This document shows positions 49,718 through 61,905 of a DNA stretch of 64,000 nucleotides, in pieces (position 1 is the stretch's first letter; each line of letters opens with the position of its first letter). The notes under the pieces are model-generated. The model was not told where the DNA came from. It ran no database searches and saw nothing but the letters and a program-made list of their open reading frames with translations. The stretch spans positions 1,612,001 to 1,676,000 of the forward strand of contig JBANDB010000004.1 in NCBI GenBank assembly GCA_037576215.1, given 5' to 3'. Source of the stretch: Armillaria gallica (Eukaryota > Basidiomycota > Agaricomycetes > Agaricales > Physalacriaceae). Both the position numbers and the translations under genes were made by a program.

Positions 49718-50542
49718 AGTAATACAGCAAAATGCATGCTGACTGACGACATACATGAACAATGTCAAGCGATGCTAGGCACTGTTCCCCTTTAATTAGC
49801 ACATCTGGACTAAACTCCTGTTAATACTCTTACGTCTGCAAGCGCAATGGGACCATGCATAGGCTACAGATATTGTGGAGGGCAGGTGTATTAGCCAGGG
49901 AACGAAGGTGCATCAAATTCGTAGTCATGAGTAAAGCAGAAGCTGTTTTGAATTTAGGAAGACTAGTTTCATCGACAGGAATGAAGCTCTCAGCTTACCA
50001 TTTCATCGTATCAAAGAGCCCCGTGTCAATATCCACATATTTGTCTTGACACAAAAAAAACCAATGCTTGGTCGAGATAGATAGATAGGGCATCCAAGGA
50101 GTGCTGATAATGCAAAGCTCTCGTGACGAAAACGGCAATCTCGGTAATCTAATGAAAGAAGCTGGAAGCCGGGACGAAGTAGCCGATGCCCTTCTCTTCG
50201 ACGATGACCTAACGTCTGCTGGACTTTCCGCTCTATCTTTTGTCGCTTGCATCATGTTCCCCGCTACTATGGTTAGGAATCTCAACTCTCAATTGGAAGT
50301 GTCCTCATCGAACGTCTGTTCTGTGGTTCTTGTCTTTCGGTTAATACTGACATCTGTTACTCATCTCTAAGTATCTGAAGACCACTTTGCGGGACGTCGA
50401 CGGCGGATGGCGATTTACTGAACGTTCTTGATTGCTTTCTCGCTTGACCAGTGAAAGGGTGCTGAGTGCCTATATGAATGCTAAGTACTGTACACTAAAC
50501 ACCACACACAAACACTCAGTAATTGCGATTCGAAGGGAGGTA
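49423..50542. other. Intergenic with GTT-rich simple repeats
   Basis: Includes ggttgtggttgtgg at about 49553-49575 and the (GTT)11 tract. No gene supported; the frame at 50101-50370 lacks motifs. Confidence 0.4.
49685..49717 (+). repeat. (GTT)11 microsatellite
   Basis: Eleven perfect GTT units. Confidence 0.95.
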
Positions 50543-51409
50543 TGTTATACCAGGTTACGACGCTTTGTACTGTAGGATACAAGTTCCGGGTGCAGATAAT
50601 ATGATTTGTACAAAGAATATATTGCGATGTCCACTCTAAGTTCGACATGTTACTGAACACAAACTCAAACTGATACAGAATAACTGCCTGGTGCAGGTTC
50701 TGAACTCATGCTGGCTGCCTGGTGCAGTTTCAATACTGATACGTTGCGCCTGGTTGCGACTTAAAACACACTGACTGGTTCTGAACTGTTTCTCGGGTCT
50801 GACTTTCTGTTTCTAGCTTAATTCTGTTTGCTTGCTTGTCTGTTCTTGCACACACGATGTGACCAGGTCACAATCTTTCTATTCCGGGTGAGTCTATGAC
50901 TCAAAGCTCTTAACCAATAAAACCCATACTATTCGCCTGGTAGCGTTCCGGGGGGTCAGAAACCTGCCTCCCCATTAGATACATGACCTGTATTTATACT
51001 ATCCTACTGATACACTATTACCAAGCCTTTTCACTACTGACTAATATGCTTGCTGACCCAGCCTGGTGAGGATAAACGCTCTACCTGGCAGATATTATCT
51101 CATCCGCGGCTACCTGGTCGATTGATCGTACTAGATCATTACCAGGCGATTGGATAACTTCCGCCAGAATGCCGGGTGATTACACTATATGAGTCACAAA
51201 CCTGGAACCTCAGTCGACCGGGTAGAATACCGATCTTCTATTCAAGCGTTGGATCAGCCTGTTTCGAAGTTACCAGGTGGACGTCTTTCTTTACAATGTG
51301 TTACGTTCTTTCGGTATCTTACTGATTGGTACAAGGTAATACTGTTGTATTGCCCGGAAATGTTAAATTACACGTGTTTTTGAAGGGTGTACGCCCGGCA
51401 GGCATATCA
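50543..51409 (-). repeat. Putative 3' LTR of the Gypsy element
   Basis: An 867-bp segment whose ends are TG...CA with a terminal inverted repeat (TGTTATACC at the low end, TGATATGCC read from the high end). On the minus strand it is preceded directly by a polypurine run. It holds about 12 CCWGG words and a near-duplicate of ctgcctggtgcag. The partner LTR is outside the window, so the boundaries are inferred from sequence pattern only. Confidence 0.65.
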
Positions 51410-51423
51410 TCTCCCCTCAACTA
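51410..51423 (-). other. Putative polypurine tract
   Basis: The minus strand reads TTGAGGGGAGA immediately before the LTR's TG, the position where plus-strand DNA priming starts in LTR retroelements. Confidence 0.6.
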
Positions 51424-51724
51424 AAGATCGACTGTCCCAGTCACTTGTAAACATGTTCTTCTTCCAGGTTGCCAGGTACACTGATTACCAGGTAGTGACT
51501 TTGCTATTTTGAGATCGTTTTCCCACCGGCACGATGGCGGCATGCGTCATGGATTTCAATTGAAGTAGATCTGCTCTTCTTTCAACATTCCAAAGGCACG
51601 CTTCCTTGCTTCTGGTGCACGGACCCGGGGACCTTTAAATTTTGCATTGTTGAGTCATGGTAACCACTTCTTGCTTTCTTTCTCTTGCGTCGAGCCTCCC
51701 CGCTCCGCATTCTTTCTCGTTCTC

Positions 51725-53632
51725 ATGGCTGACCCATATTACTTGCTTTGCGCTATTCTTACAAAAGCGCCCGCCTTGTGGGATGCTGAAGTCTATGACT
51801 CACTGAGTAACCGGCAGATCGCTGAGCAAATCGAAGGGGCGCATACTCTCTTGGTGAGCGATCCATGTCTAGGGTTCGCTTCATTCTCATGTCATGGTTT
51901 TCAGACTACCTACCAGAATGCTTTCAACCGTCCATATGCCGATTTCATTGAATGTTTCTTTGCGACCACTTCTAGAGCGGTTCACGAGCTTCCTGACCGA
52001 TTTGTCAATGGTCACTGGCAGGTTTGGGTTTACGGTCCAGACTTGGTCAAAGAATTCCTCAAGGTGATTTCTTTTCCTCAGTTTATCTGCGTACTTTGTT
52101 CAAAACTTTTCATTTTTAGAATGGCCCTTTCAGTACTGGTGATGCCCAGCTATTGAAAGCGACCGCGATCACCCTTACCGAGCCTGAACCTTCAAAGAAA
52201 CGCAAAAACCGTGAACGCTCGCCTCCCGTCTCATCTAGCCAGGCCGGCACTTCGTTGGTCAAGACTGAGAAACCAGTTCGTAAACGATCCAAGATGGTGT
52301 CTTCTGCTATTTCCAAGGAGGGCTCTTCTTCCGTGCCTTCGAAAAAGCCGTCTACAAAAGACAAAGTAAAAGCCGAACTCCAACCCACGAAGAAAGAGAG
52401 TGTTGCGACCCCGGCGAAACCTTCAATGAAACCTCGAGGCCGGAAACCCGTCAAGGCTCCCCTTGTCGAAGTCCCGACTCTCCATCGCAAGAAAGGAGTT
52501 ACTCCTCCTCTGGCCATCATTTCCGAAGACACTCATGCCGACCCTCAGGGTTGCTCTCCTACGCCAATCACTGCTGAGCTCATGCTCGATCGAATTTTTA
52601 CCGACCTGCCCTTGCTATCTGCGCTGCGTTTGCCTCACAAGGCGCGTAGTTTCTTTCTTTTGGTGTTTACTGCTTTTGCTTACAATGCTTTTTAGGATGC
52701 GACGGGATGCACCATGTGTGTGGGTCACCATGTTTTATGCCAACACAAGGAACCTTTGTCATCCTGTGCGAATTGTCGCGATTGGGGACACTGTACCTGT
52801 CGTCTCCAAGCCGACAACTTACAAGAGGTTCGTGATAACCTGTTGCCGCTCGCCCAAGCTGCACACCCTCGTACGTACGCCCTAACTCTTACTTATTCCA
52901 CTTGCTAACTTACTATTCAGTCGTTGAGATGCATGACCGCAATTTCCTTGCTGCTGATCGCCAAATTCGTCACCTCCTGAATGCTTTGCACGAGGCTTAC
53001 CAGCTTCGTACCGCCACGCTGTGCAACTTGCTTCAAGCATTCTCGCAAGTCGAAGGAGCCCACGATACAGATGCGTTTGAGAAGTTTGCCAGGGAGTACT
53101 CCACTGGCCGTCGCCTTTTGATCAACATGGGTCTTGTTAGGGATGAAGATGGGGTGCTTCAATCCATCGCTGCGCCTCAGCTCCGCCACTATTACCCTCG
53201 TCCTTTGACCGTTCACAGCGAGACTACTCCTGAACCTCAACTTCCCACTTTCACAGTCCTTCCGCCCAATGTCAGGCCTGTAGGTGGGTCGGAGAGCGAT
53301 GAGGACAGCGACAGTGATCGCCAGGATAAAGCAGCCGTGGCGCAGGACTTGGAACAAGACCAACTGTCGCCGTCGTCTCCTGTTCGTCCCGAGCCTATGA
53401 CGGGTCCTTCGGTGAGATTGCTTTTCTTATTTTCCTTTCATTTTTACTTACTTGGTCAGTCATGCAGATCATGAATTATGGGTCATCGGTCTGGCCAGGT
53501 ACGGCGGGAAGTACTCACACCTTGGATATTCCACATGATAGCTTGGGGGAGCGAGCAGGGAACCACCCACCTTCCCAAAGCTATCGGTTTTATCCCGGGT
53601 TGGAGGCTCGTCGCCTATTTGGCCCATTTTAA
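51725..53632 (+). CDS. Opposite-strand gene A of the Gypsy element
   Basis: Five exons: 51725-52063, 52120-52641, 52696-52870, 52921-53411 and 53468-53632, giving 563 codons in frame. Three introns are GT-AG. The second (52642-52695) fits only as GC-AG, so its donor is provisional. Domain order: an N-terminal globular region (about 1-113), a lysine/arginine/serine-rich low-complexity region with several basic clusters (about 125-235), a cysteine/histidine cluster at about 292-322 of the form C-x2-C...C-x2-C-x4-H-x2-C, a helical stretch (HLLNALHEAYQ...), then an acidic linker. This suggests a nucleic-acid-binding, nuclear protein. I do not recognise the family. It lies antisense to the retroelement, between its LTR and gene B1. 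Confidence 0.6.
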
Positions 53633-54030
53633 TCTCGAACTTTTTCTTTTTTCTTTACTGAATGACACCGCGGACAAGTATTACAAAAAAAAATGTTATG
53701 TAGAAAAAAACAACAATTGTCATAGATACCGTTTGCTGAATGCCATGCCCAAAAAGGGCCTCCTTACTTGTTACTTTACAGCCTGGCACAAACATAAGTT
53801 ATATATCCAACCTGGTATGTGTCACCAGGCATAGACGTCGTACAACTTTTGAACCTGCGATGGCCTAGATCTTTCTTACAAGGGTTTATGCTGTACTAGG
53901 GTGAGGAATGCTTGCGACAACTCGTCATGATCTGGTATCTTGATCGCGATCGAGTCAGGTTGTCCCAAAATAGCTGAATTTGAAGTATCTTGCCTTGCAG
54001 GGCGGGCCAGGTGTGGTAGAGCAAGTTGGG

Positions 54031-54038
54031 TATAAAAT
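54031..54038 (+). promoter_or_regulatory. Putative TATA box of gene B1
   Basis: TATAAAAT, 45-50 bp upstream of the B1 start codon. Confidence 0.45.
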
Positions 54039-54082
54039 CCTTTCCTTGAGATTTTTATCCGTGTCCTACTCGTCCCTCTGAA

Positions 54083-54832
54083 ATGGTTCGCAAAGCGTAC
54101 TCTGAGCCTCTCACCCTTGATACCGGGGTTCCCCCAGAGCAATTTAAGTCTCTCCTGGTTGCAGACCATTATATTCTACTTCGCCAGGCTCACAATCGCC
54201 ACCCTGCCATAGTAGATATGAACACTCTGGCAACCTACTTGCAACCCGAAATCAAGTCTATCCTGGATTCCGTTCATCCTTTCCTGGTACATCCATTTTC
54301 TTGCTTTTACTCTTACTTTGTCTTATTTACTTTTCCAGGCGGCGCACGAATCCTACTTCCCCAAAGACAGCGATCCGATTGTTATTCGTTTCCTGGCGAC
54401 GGCTACTGCGCTGGCTAACAACCTTAGCCTGGCTTTTCAATCCTCTCAGTGGGATGCCTGGAAAATTGAGGATTCCACTAGGATGTTCACGTTACTCGAG
54501 GTGCGTTGTTATTATTCTTTCTGCTACCTTGTAGTTAACATTCTTGGTAGCTTTCGAAGCCTAGATTCGATCCTTTGGATACTTTTCCTGGCGAAACTCA
54601 TGCCCCTTCTTTACCGAGCCTTCCGCTTAAGCGAAACCGCTTCCAGGTAGCTTCTGAGCATGTCTTTCGTCAAGGTCTTCGTTGGGAACATTTCCAAAGT
54701 GCAGCTTCCGACGCTTGGTTTGCGAACCTCATGCATCAAATTCCTTTCCTTTCAGATCTATGCGCTTATCTCCTAGTCCAGTTGTCTTCTTCCAATACTG
54801 TAGCTCCTTCCGAAGCCAACAGCTATTTTTAG
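54083..54832 (+). CDS. Opposite-strand gene B1 of the Gypsy element
   Basis: Three exons: 54083-54286, 54339-54500 and 54551-54832, giving 215 codons in frame with GT-AG introns of 52 and 50 bp. The first exon contains ADHYILLRQAHNRHPAIVD and ends in SVHPFL. The second starts AAHESYFPKDSDP and includes RFLATATALANNLSLAF. The third contains KPRFDPLDTFPGE. It is mainly helical, without membrane segments or catalytic motifs that I can name. The same exon plan and matching residues recur in B2 at 55034-55718, so this is a tandem pair. A TATA-like box precedes the start. The function is unknown; conservation of exon structure between two diverged copies argues that it is a real protein gene. Confidence 0.65.
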
Positions 54833-55033
54833 AGTACCTGTACTTAGTATTTGCACTCGCCTCCTAATTGGCTTGATGTGCACCCAAATGCAATTTTGTT
54901 TACTAAGTCCAGGTGTATCTTCAAATTTCGATGCCCAGAGGTTTCCATGTATGGTCGATTTAGCCAGATAATTGACTAAGCAGGTTGCTCCGACTTTAGG
55001 ATGTATCCAATGCCAAGCTACCTTCCTCTATCA

Positions 55034-55718
55034 ATGGTTTCCTCCACATTCTGACCTGAAGATTTGCCTCTTCCTTTCGCCTGGAAGGATCTTCCTTCCT
55101 TGTTACAGGTGGATCACTACCTCTTCTTACGTTTGGCGTGCACCCGGTATCCTCAAGTACTCAATTTCGACATCTTGGTTAATTGGTGTCAGCTGGATGT
55201 GGTGGATTTAATTAACCATGTGCACCCTTTCCTGGTGAGTGTTCCTGGGATACAACGTCTTTTTCTTACTAAGTCTCCAGGTAGGTTGCTCATGTCGAGC
55301 ATTTTCCAGATGATGAAGATCCCTTGGCCTTGCAATTCCTTATGACGGTTACTGCGGTCGCAAGTAACTTAGGACCCTGCTTCTTTGACCCAGATTGGAC
55401 TCTGTGGTTGGAGCGGGACTGTCACTGTCTGGTTATCGGTTTCCAGGTATCTGATCCCTGTCTAACCCGTTATGAGAGTCTAACTCTTCTTAGAACTTCA
55501 AAACCCCGTTTCCTGGTGACTTGCATTTTCCAGGTAGTCAGCACTTGGTAATCCAGTCGGATTCTTCGCCAAATTCAAAGGCTACTCCGCATACCAGTGA
55601 CTTACCGTTTTTCCAGGTAGGTCTCAGCTGTTATCCGCGGGACCTGGACAAACTGCCAAGTGCGATTGCGGATGCACTTCGACTTGTACGTTTCTTTCCT
55701 TCTGTCGGGTACCTGTAA
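55034..55718 (+). pseudogene. Opposite-strand gene B2, tandem copy of B1
   Basis: Homologous to B1 exon by exon: VDHYLFLRLACTRYPQVLN...HVHPFL; then VAHVEHFPDDEDPLALQFL (acceptor at TAG before GTTGCTCATG); then NFKTPFPGDLHFPG and an end at 55718. The ATG at 55034 is in frame, but a TGA at 55052-55054 follows after six codons, so the first exon is interrupted. TGA may derive from CGA by a C-to-T change. The later exons remain open, so the damage may be recent, or translation may start elsewhere. Confidence 0.55.
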
Positions 55719-56086
55719 CTGACTTGAAATCCTTGTTTCAGCTGTCTCGGGTGAGAGTTTATCCTATCCATCTGCCTGCATAGTTGTTTTCCAAAGTCTA
55801 TACCTGGCCAGACATGGATATTCCTTCTACCTAGCAGCTTCTTTCCGTTTTTCCCTGTTTCCTGGTTCTTTCGAACGTTCTTCCTACTTTTTGAACTCCT
55901 TATTCTTTTCCCTTTTTCTGTTGGTACTTGGAATCGGCTGTTTCATGTCACAGGTTGCCTGATCACGGCTTCTCTTCCGCATGCTTGGTTCATCATTACT
56001 ATTGTCCTGGCGTACTTTATTCAGCTTTCTATTCCGTATCAGGGTGAAATTAAATCGAAATTTTTAATTTCTAAGGCCTTCACCTC

Positions 56087-56117
56087 TCTCCCCCCAACTA
56101 AATAAATGCCTGTCCCA
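56087..56117. repeat. Internal copy of the polypurine-tract block
   Basis: tctccccccaactaaa followed by tgcctgtcccag here matches 51410-51440 (tctcccctcaactaaa, then gactgtcccag) with small changes. Each copy lies a few hundred bp upstream of a plus-strand gene (A and C). It may be a second polypurine tract or a duplicated junction. Confidence 0.5.
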
Positions 56118-56332
56118 GGCTGTCCTTAATTGCGCGATCACATCCGATCAGAGTGATCGAAGCCATCAATCTTGACCTGGATATAGTAATCATGACCTCA
56201 GCAATCGTGCTGTGTGAGCTTACATCTGCTTGTGTCATACACCCATCTGTACTTAGGAAAATAATAGAGATATTTCATCTTCTATAAGAACCCATCACCT
56301 GGTGGACTCAGCAAAAATAATACTCATTTTAC

Positions 56333-57892
56333 ATGGCGCCCGAGTCTATGCAAGTTGCTAGATTCAAGGCCGCTCTTGCTCTTCTCCGTTCATGCTGCAA
56401 GAATGGAGTTTATCTTCCCACCATTCCCTCCGTTCTGCCGACTCTCAAAGATGGCACTCCAGATTTCGATGCGGTCCTGGTTATTGACAAGGAGAACCTT
56501 CGGTTCTTAGAAGGAGTTGTGCGTGTTCGAAGGATTTTTGCCCGTGCCATACTAAACAATAACCTAGATGCCTCTTTTCGATAACAAGGAGTGCTTTATG
56601 CAGGCGTACCAGGAAGAACCATCACTTCTCCGTGAAGGAGCTTTCGGTGCCCGGCGGGATTGTCAGAACAGGAAGCTCCTGCTTGAAATCCCTCATGGCT
56701 CTAAAGCTCCTGAGAACTCGACATTTCCTGGTCGCGCTACTGGATGGATCCATTCTGACCGGGAAGAGAAGCAGGCTGTGGCAAATGCCCAAGCTATTGC
56801 TGCCTCTCTTGCTCCTAAACCAGCGGTGTCAACTCCAGTGCATTACTTATTTCTGTTATCTTTTCCTGGCTAACTCGTACTCTCTCTCTGTAGCTTCCCA
56901 AGATCAAGAAAATGACGAAGACCATCAAATCCAAAGCTATGGTTGGCCTTGATACTGACCCGGAGACTATCATTATTGACGAGGACGTCAAGATGAAAGC
57001 CGCGGAGGAAAGTATGGTTGTTGACTTGGATAGCGACGAATCTGACAGTGTACATAGCCTGAACTTAGTACAGACCGTATTGTTCAACTTGCTTTTGGTA
57101 TTCCACAGATGAGCATCAATGAGGATGCACCTGGTGAGTCTCTTGGTTATTCTATAGTACCTGGCTAATACTCCAATCTTTCTTGCTGTAGCTAAAGGTG
57201 CCACTCGAGGCCGGACCACTCGCAAACGTCGTGGTCGGATCTCTAAGCGCGCTGCCACTCATTCTCCTGCTCCTGTCGCAGTAAGCCTTCCTTTCTTATT
57301 TTTCAGGAAGTTGTGCTGAATACTCAGTAGCGAACTACTGATCCTGCACAATGTGATTCTTGTGGGAAGGATTCTCATGGTCTTTCCTTATGTACTACGG
57401 TAATTGTACTTCCTTATTGCGACGTACCAGGGCTTACAAAAAGTGACCCTACGTATCGCAAGGCAATCGACGTATTGGAGAAACAAGACCGGATCCTTGC
57501 CGAAAGAAGTAACAAGCGTATCCGTGCTGACATCGCTCTTATGGCTTGCGGTGGAGACCTTGGAGACAATCAACTCGTGTTTCCTATCGCCGGTGAGTCT
57601 TCCAGGTGTCAGGCCTTGTTCCGGGTTGCTGACTTCTGTTGATACAGCCTGGGCGAATCAATTCCAACTTCAGTCAAAGTACGAGTCCGTTCAGGACGCT
57701 CTTAAACTTCTCTCCGCGGAGCACGTTCGAGATGGAACTCTTGCGAGTTTCCAGCTTCATAAACGCCGTCTCAACGCCAAGTTAGAGTTGCTGGTTCACC
57801 GCCTGGAAGCTACTGTCATAGCTTACAAGTTTTGTGATCAACAGCTGAATCTAGTTACAGCTGAGATAGACCGCCTCTGTCCTGATACGTAG
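56333..57892 (+). CDS. Opposite-strand gene C of the Gypsy element
   Basis: A chain of about seven exons, with 56333-56518, 56568-56825, 56894-57067 and 57109-57133 well supported and later ones in 57190-57590 and 57650-57892. In order: a helical N terminus, a segment with LLEIPHGSKAPENSTFPGRA, a basic/acidic region (KTIKSKAM...VDLDSDESD), an RGRTTRKRRGRISKR basic cluster, a CCHC zinc knuckle CDSCGKDSHGLSLC (C-x2-C-x4-H-x4-C), and a C-terminal coiled coil with RRLNAKLELLVHRLEA. The junction near 57400 does not keep frame with normal sites, so there is an unseen exon edge or a one-base lesion. Overall plan resembles gene A (basic region, zinc cluster, helices). Family not recognised. Confidence 0.5.
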
Positions 57893-58079
57893 AGTGAAAT
57901 TAGAAGCTAATTTCTACTTGCCTTTGTACCGTTCTTACTATATGCTTATCTTACTATATGTTTTTCTTTCGTAGTAGACACCATCCGGGCGACTTTAATC
58001 GTGCCGTCGATAGCTTTTGATCGAGTGCCTTTGCATTCTCGGCTCGTACGTAGACCTATGAATATATGCTCAAACCATG

Positions 58080-59639
58080 TTATGCTCCTTTTACTTCGAG
58101 AAGGGGATCCAAAGACTCATAGTCGTCATATTCCGGGTGCGAATAAGCGAAGTCATCTGGTACCTCCTCTACCGGTTCTGGAGAGTTCTCTAACTGGTCT
58201 AAACTTTCTTTCAACATGTCTAGGAGAGCTTCAAGCTTCTCTGGTAGGTCAATCTTTTTCCTGGCCATGTAAGGAATGACCTGGAAAGCAGCCACCTTGA
58301 ATCCCCAGGTGCTACCGTTCATCTCGGTGACAATGTACAATCCTCCTTTTGTGCGTCTCACAACCATTACTGGTCCCAAATATCTGGGCCTCATCTTTCC
58401 TCCAATGGCCTTTTCAATAGCAGTGTTCCGTACCAATACGAGGCTGCCAGGTTTGAAGTTCAATTGTTTAATGGTTGCAGCATGCATGCGGGCGTACTTC
58501 AGTGTTTCTCAGACCTTTATTTCATGTAACTTGTTGCGTAACTGGGCGACATCCGACGAGTGCTTTGCTAAAGCGCAAGCCTGGTAACCGATAACTTCTT
58601 CGGTAGTGAGCATGCGACCCGGGTACTTCACCAACCAGGTTGCTTCTACAATGTCCAAAGGGAGTACTGGGTGCGCGCCTGTCACTGCGAAGAAGGGGGA
58701 ACAGCCCATTCTTCGTCTAGTGGTTACTCTATCTGACCACATGATGTGTGGAAAATACAAGGCCCACTTAGAGGCGACGCCATTACATGCCTTATACAGT
58801 GCCTGGCGAACGTCTAAGTGCGGTCTCTCTATTTTTCCATTCACCTGGGAATTGTAACCAGAGATTTGAATACCTCGGATACCATAGGTGGCTTCCAGGT
58901 AGGCTATGGCTTTGAGGAAGGGAGGTCCATTGTCGGTTATGATCAATGATATGCATCCCCATCGACAGAACACTTCATGAAATAGCCAATCCCCGATAGC
59001 TTTTCCTGTCTCAGTTTTCAACATTTTCCCCTCCATCCAGCTCGTCAATGCACATCTCCCATGTACAATGTAGCGATATCCCGATGACACAGGCATGTGC
59101 ATCGTATCCACGTGGATTACTTGGAATATGGATGGAGTGTGGGTTACCATGGGTGGAATCCGGACTTTCAACATCTGACGTTTCTGGCAAATCTCACAAG
59201 TCTTTACATACCAGGCTACATCTCGTTCCATCTCAGGCCACCAGAACCTCTGCTTAATTAGTTCTGTGGTCGCATAGACTCCCCGATGTCCTAGGTAATC
59301 ATGACTTGCTTTCATGATATGTACTCGTCTTGACTTCTTGATTACTAACTTGTGCTCTCCTTCCAAGCTTTTGCGGTACACCCGTCCCTTTTCTTTGAAG
59401 AAATGTGTTGCAAATCTCACAAAATTTTGGACTTGTGCATCCGCCAGGTTGGTTGGTTTCTCAAGTGGATTATCAAGCCAGGCTGATACCAGAGCTAGCC
59501 GTTCGTCCATTTCTTTGCTGATCTTGCCTCGATGTTCTTCTGAATACTCTTCAGTGTCGCTGAACTCCTCTGCCTCAGGTAGTACCGGCGCGCCATATAA
59601 CACACTCGCCACTTGCCCTCCATTCTCGGCCAGGAAACT
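58080..59639 (-). pseudogene. Gypsy integrase, interrupted
   Basis: The frame 59612-58509 holds the integrase: a zinc-binding region with HDYLGH and CEICQKR, then the DDE core with VIHVDTMHM, ITDNGPPF and NGKIERPH. After an in-frame TGA (58509-58511) the same frame resumes to 58080 with a GPY/F-like module (RYLGPVMVVRRTKGG). No chromodomain is seen. Upstream, another in-frame TGA at 59640-59642 separates it from RNase H. All parts are in one frame, so the stops, not frameshifts, break the polyprotein. Confidence 0.85.
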
Positions 59640-61905
59640 TCAATCTGTTTCAAGGTCGACCAGCACCCTGGTTATTGTAACATAACCATGCCTGGTATCG
59701 ATCCTGTCAGAGAATTCGTCGAACTCTAATGGTACTGGCTCTTGACTAGCGTCATATTCCAGTGGTTCGTGCTCTATTTCCATGTCTTCTTCCAGTCGTC
59801 CATATTCATCGTCTCCTGGTTGGAAATCCCTCCTGGAAAGTCCATCTGGTCCATGAACTTTACCAGGGACGTGTACTAACTTAAAATGGAATAGAAGTAT
59901 AGCTTCTATCCACCTGTTGATTGCTGCGTTCGGTACACTGTCCGGATTTCTCAACATTCCTAAGATATACTTTGCATCGGTTTCTACTATCAGGTTCCTT
60001 GATCCCTATACCCAATTTTTGCAAGCTATCAGGGCCAGGTGTAGCCCGTATAATTCTCTCTTTGGTTGGGAGAAGTTTGCTTCACGTTCATTCAAGGTGA
60101 TGGAGCCGAACTGGCAGTAGTACCTAGTCTTAGGATTTTCAGGGTCGGATTGACATATGTAGAATCCTACTGCTCGCCAGGAAGTGTCGACACACAAGAT
60201 GATCGGCCAATCATAATTTACTGATCGTAGGGCCGGGCTCTTGGCTAGTGTATCCTTCAAAGCTTGCATTGATTCTTCTTGATCTAGTCCCCATTGGAAC
60301 AGTACTTTCAACCTGGTGAGATTAGTCAACGGCTCTGCGAGCTTTGAATAATCTTTAATAAACATGCGACAGGTTCCACACGTTCCCAAGAAGGCTCGTA
60401 CATCTCCAAGTTCTTTACAGGGTCCCCAATTAAGGATGACTTTCATGCGTTCGGTTTCAGGCTTTCTTCCCTCGTAGGTACATTGATGTCCTACTACAAT
60501 GATTTCCGAAGCACAGAGAACTGCTTTTGGTCCTGAGAAGGTTCCCCCACTATACTTCATCCTCTGAACGATGCGATTAAGAACTTGGAAATGTTCCCAG
60601 ACAAATCTGCGGATTCCCTGGTTCTCAGGTATAGTCTCGTACCCTCCTCCTGGTAACTCGTACCTGGTCTCTGGTCCTCTTACTGGAACATCGTTGATGT
60701 ATGGCCTGGTAAAATGCAGTATCTCATCTTGCAAAATGAAGGTTACATCGTCATGGAATATGGGTACTGAATTGGTCCAGCCCATCGGCAAAGTAACCAG
60801 GCGCAGTGCTCCAAACGGCGTTTGGAATGTGGTAAGGTCCCGGGATGATTCGGCTAAGGATCTTTCATCATATCCTATGAATAAATCCAAGATCCCACCG
60901 CAAGCTCTGCCTGCGAAATGAGCTGCTAATTCTTCCGTTGCCGGGGGAAGGCCAGAATGTGCAATGGTAACCGCATTCAACGGTTCCAGGCTATGCACTA
61001 GTCGCAAACTTTTCCCATCTTTCTTCAATATGCAAAACCACCTGGAGCGGTATGACAAATTTGAAGGTTCGTATACTCCCGCATCTATCTTGGTTTTGAT
61101 TATCTTGCATACATCCTGGTATATCGGAGCCAGGATTGGAATATTCTTAAGTACCCAGGGCGTGTGTGGAATCACCGGGATGTCTACAGGTGGAAAGAAA
61201 TCTTCCCGGAAGTGTCCCCGTTCAGAGTCATCCCAGGCAAACCCTTCATTTTGTAGCATCATAAAATGGTGCATCAACTTACGTTCCTCAGCCCATAAGA
61301 AATCTTCCCCATGTATCTCGTCAATCTTAAGCTTTCGCTCAAGAGAATACCTTCCAGTTGGTTTAAAATCTTCCAGGTAAGGTGATAATTCAGGTATCCC
61401 TTCGAGTGGATCTCCTTTAATATCACGGATGATTCTAAAGTTGGAAGGCAGTGTTGTCAGCACTGGCTTGGTTTTCAAGGCCACCGGTTTATATTTCTTG
61501 GTTACAAGAACCACCTCCCGTTGCCAGGTATCGCTACTAGCATTCGAGGGTGCATCATACAACTCTTCCAGGTCGAACTCAGCTTTACCTGGTTGCCTCC
61601 CTGGTTTTCTCTTCGATTCGTCGCTTCAATGTCAAAGATGGGCAAGGTTTCCCTTACTTCTTGTACTAGGACACCCGTTCTTCCGCTTGGCCTATCGCCA
61701 AGGTACTTCTGGGTGTAAAACGTCCTAATAAGCGACCCAGCTAGCGGATCTTCTTTTACTTGCTGACTTGCGCTGAGATAGAAATCTCGGATATTCGTCC
61801 TGGTGAATGAATCCTGTCTGCCTGGAGGCCCAGCGTAACTTTCAATGATGAAGTTACCCTCCTTATCCTGTGTGAGAATGACTGCTAGCTCTCCTTGATC
61901 TGGGA
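59640..61905 (-). pseudogene. Gypsy reverse transcriptase and RNase H, interrupted
   Basis: The frame 61562-60006 has RT motifs in order: RSRWFCILKKDGKSLRLVH, TTFQTPFGALRLVTLPMGW, then YIND where the catalytic YIDD is expected, and KYSGGTFSGPK. RNase H follows (ILCVDTSW, EREANFSQPKRELYGL). A TAG at 60006-60008 interrupts it; the same frame continues with VETDAKYILGML and HGPDGLSRR to 59640. A linker coding from 61905 toward 61600 is in a different frame, so a one-base shift lies near 61600. The Asp-to-Asn change in the polymerase site should abolish RT activity on its own. Confidence 0.85.

Noticed and set aside
52116..52532. 138-codon minus-strand frame
   Set aside because: Shadow of the K/R-rich exon of gene A; low-complexity codons keep the other strand open.
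60571..61380. Plus-strand frames of 116 and 138 codons
   Set aside because: Shadows of the reverse transcriptase coding strand.
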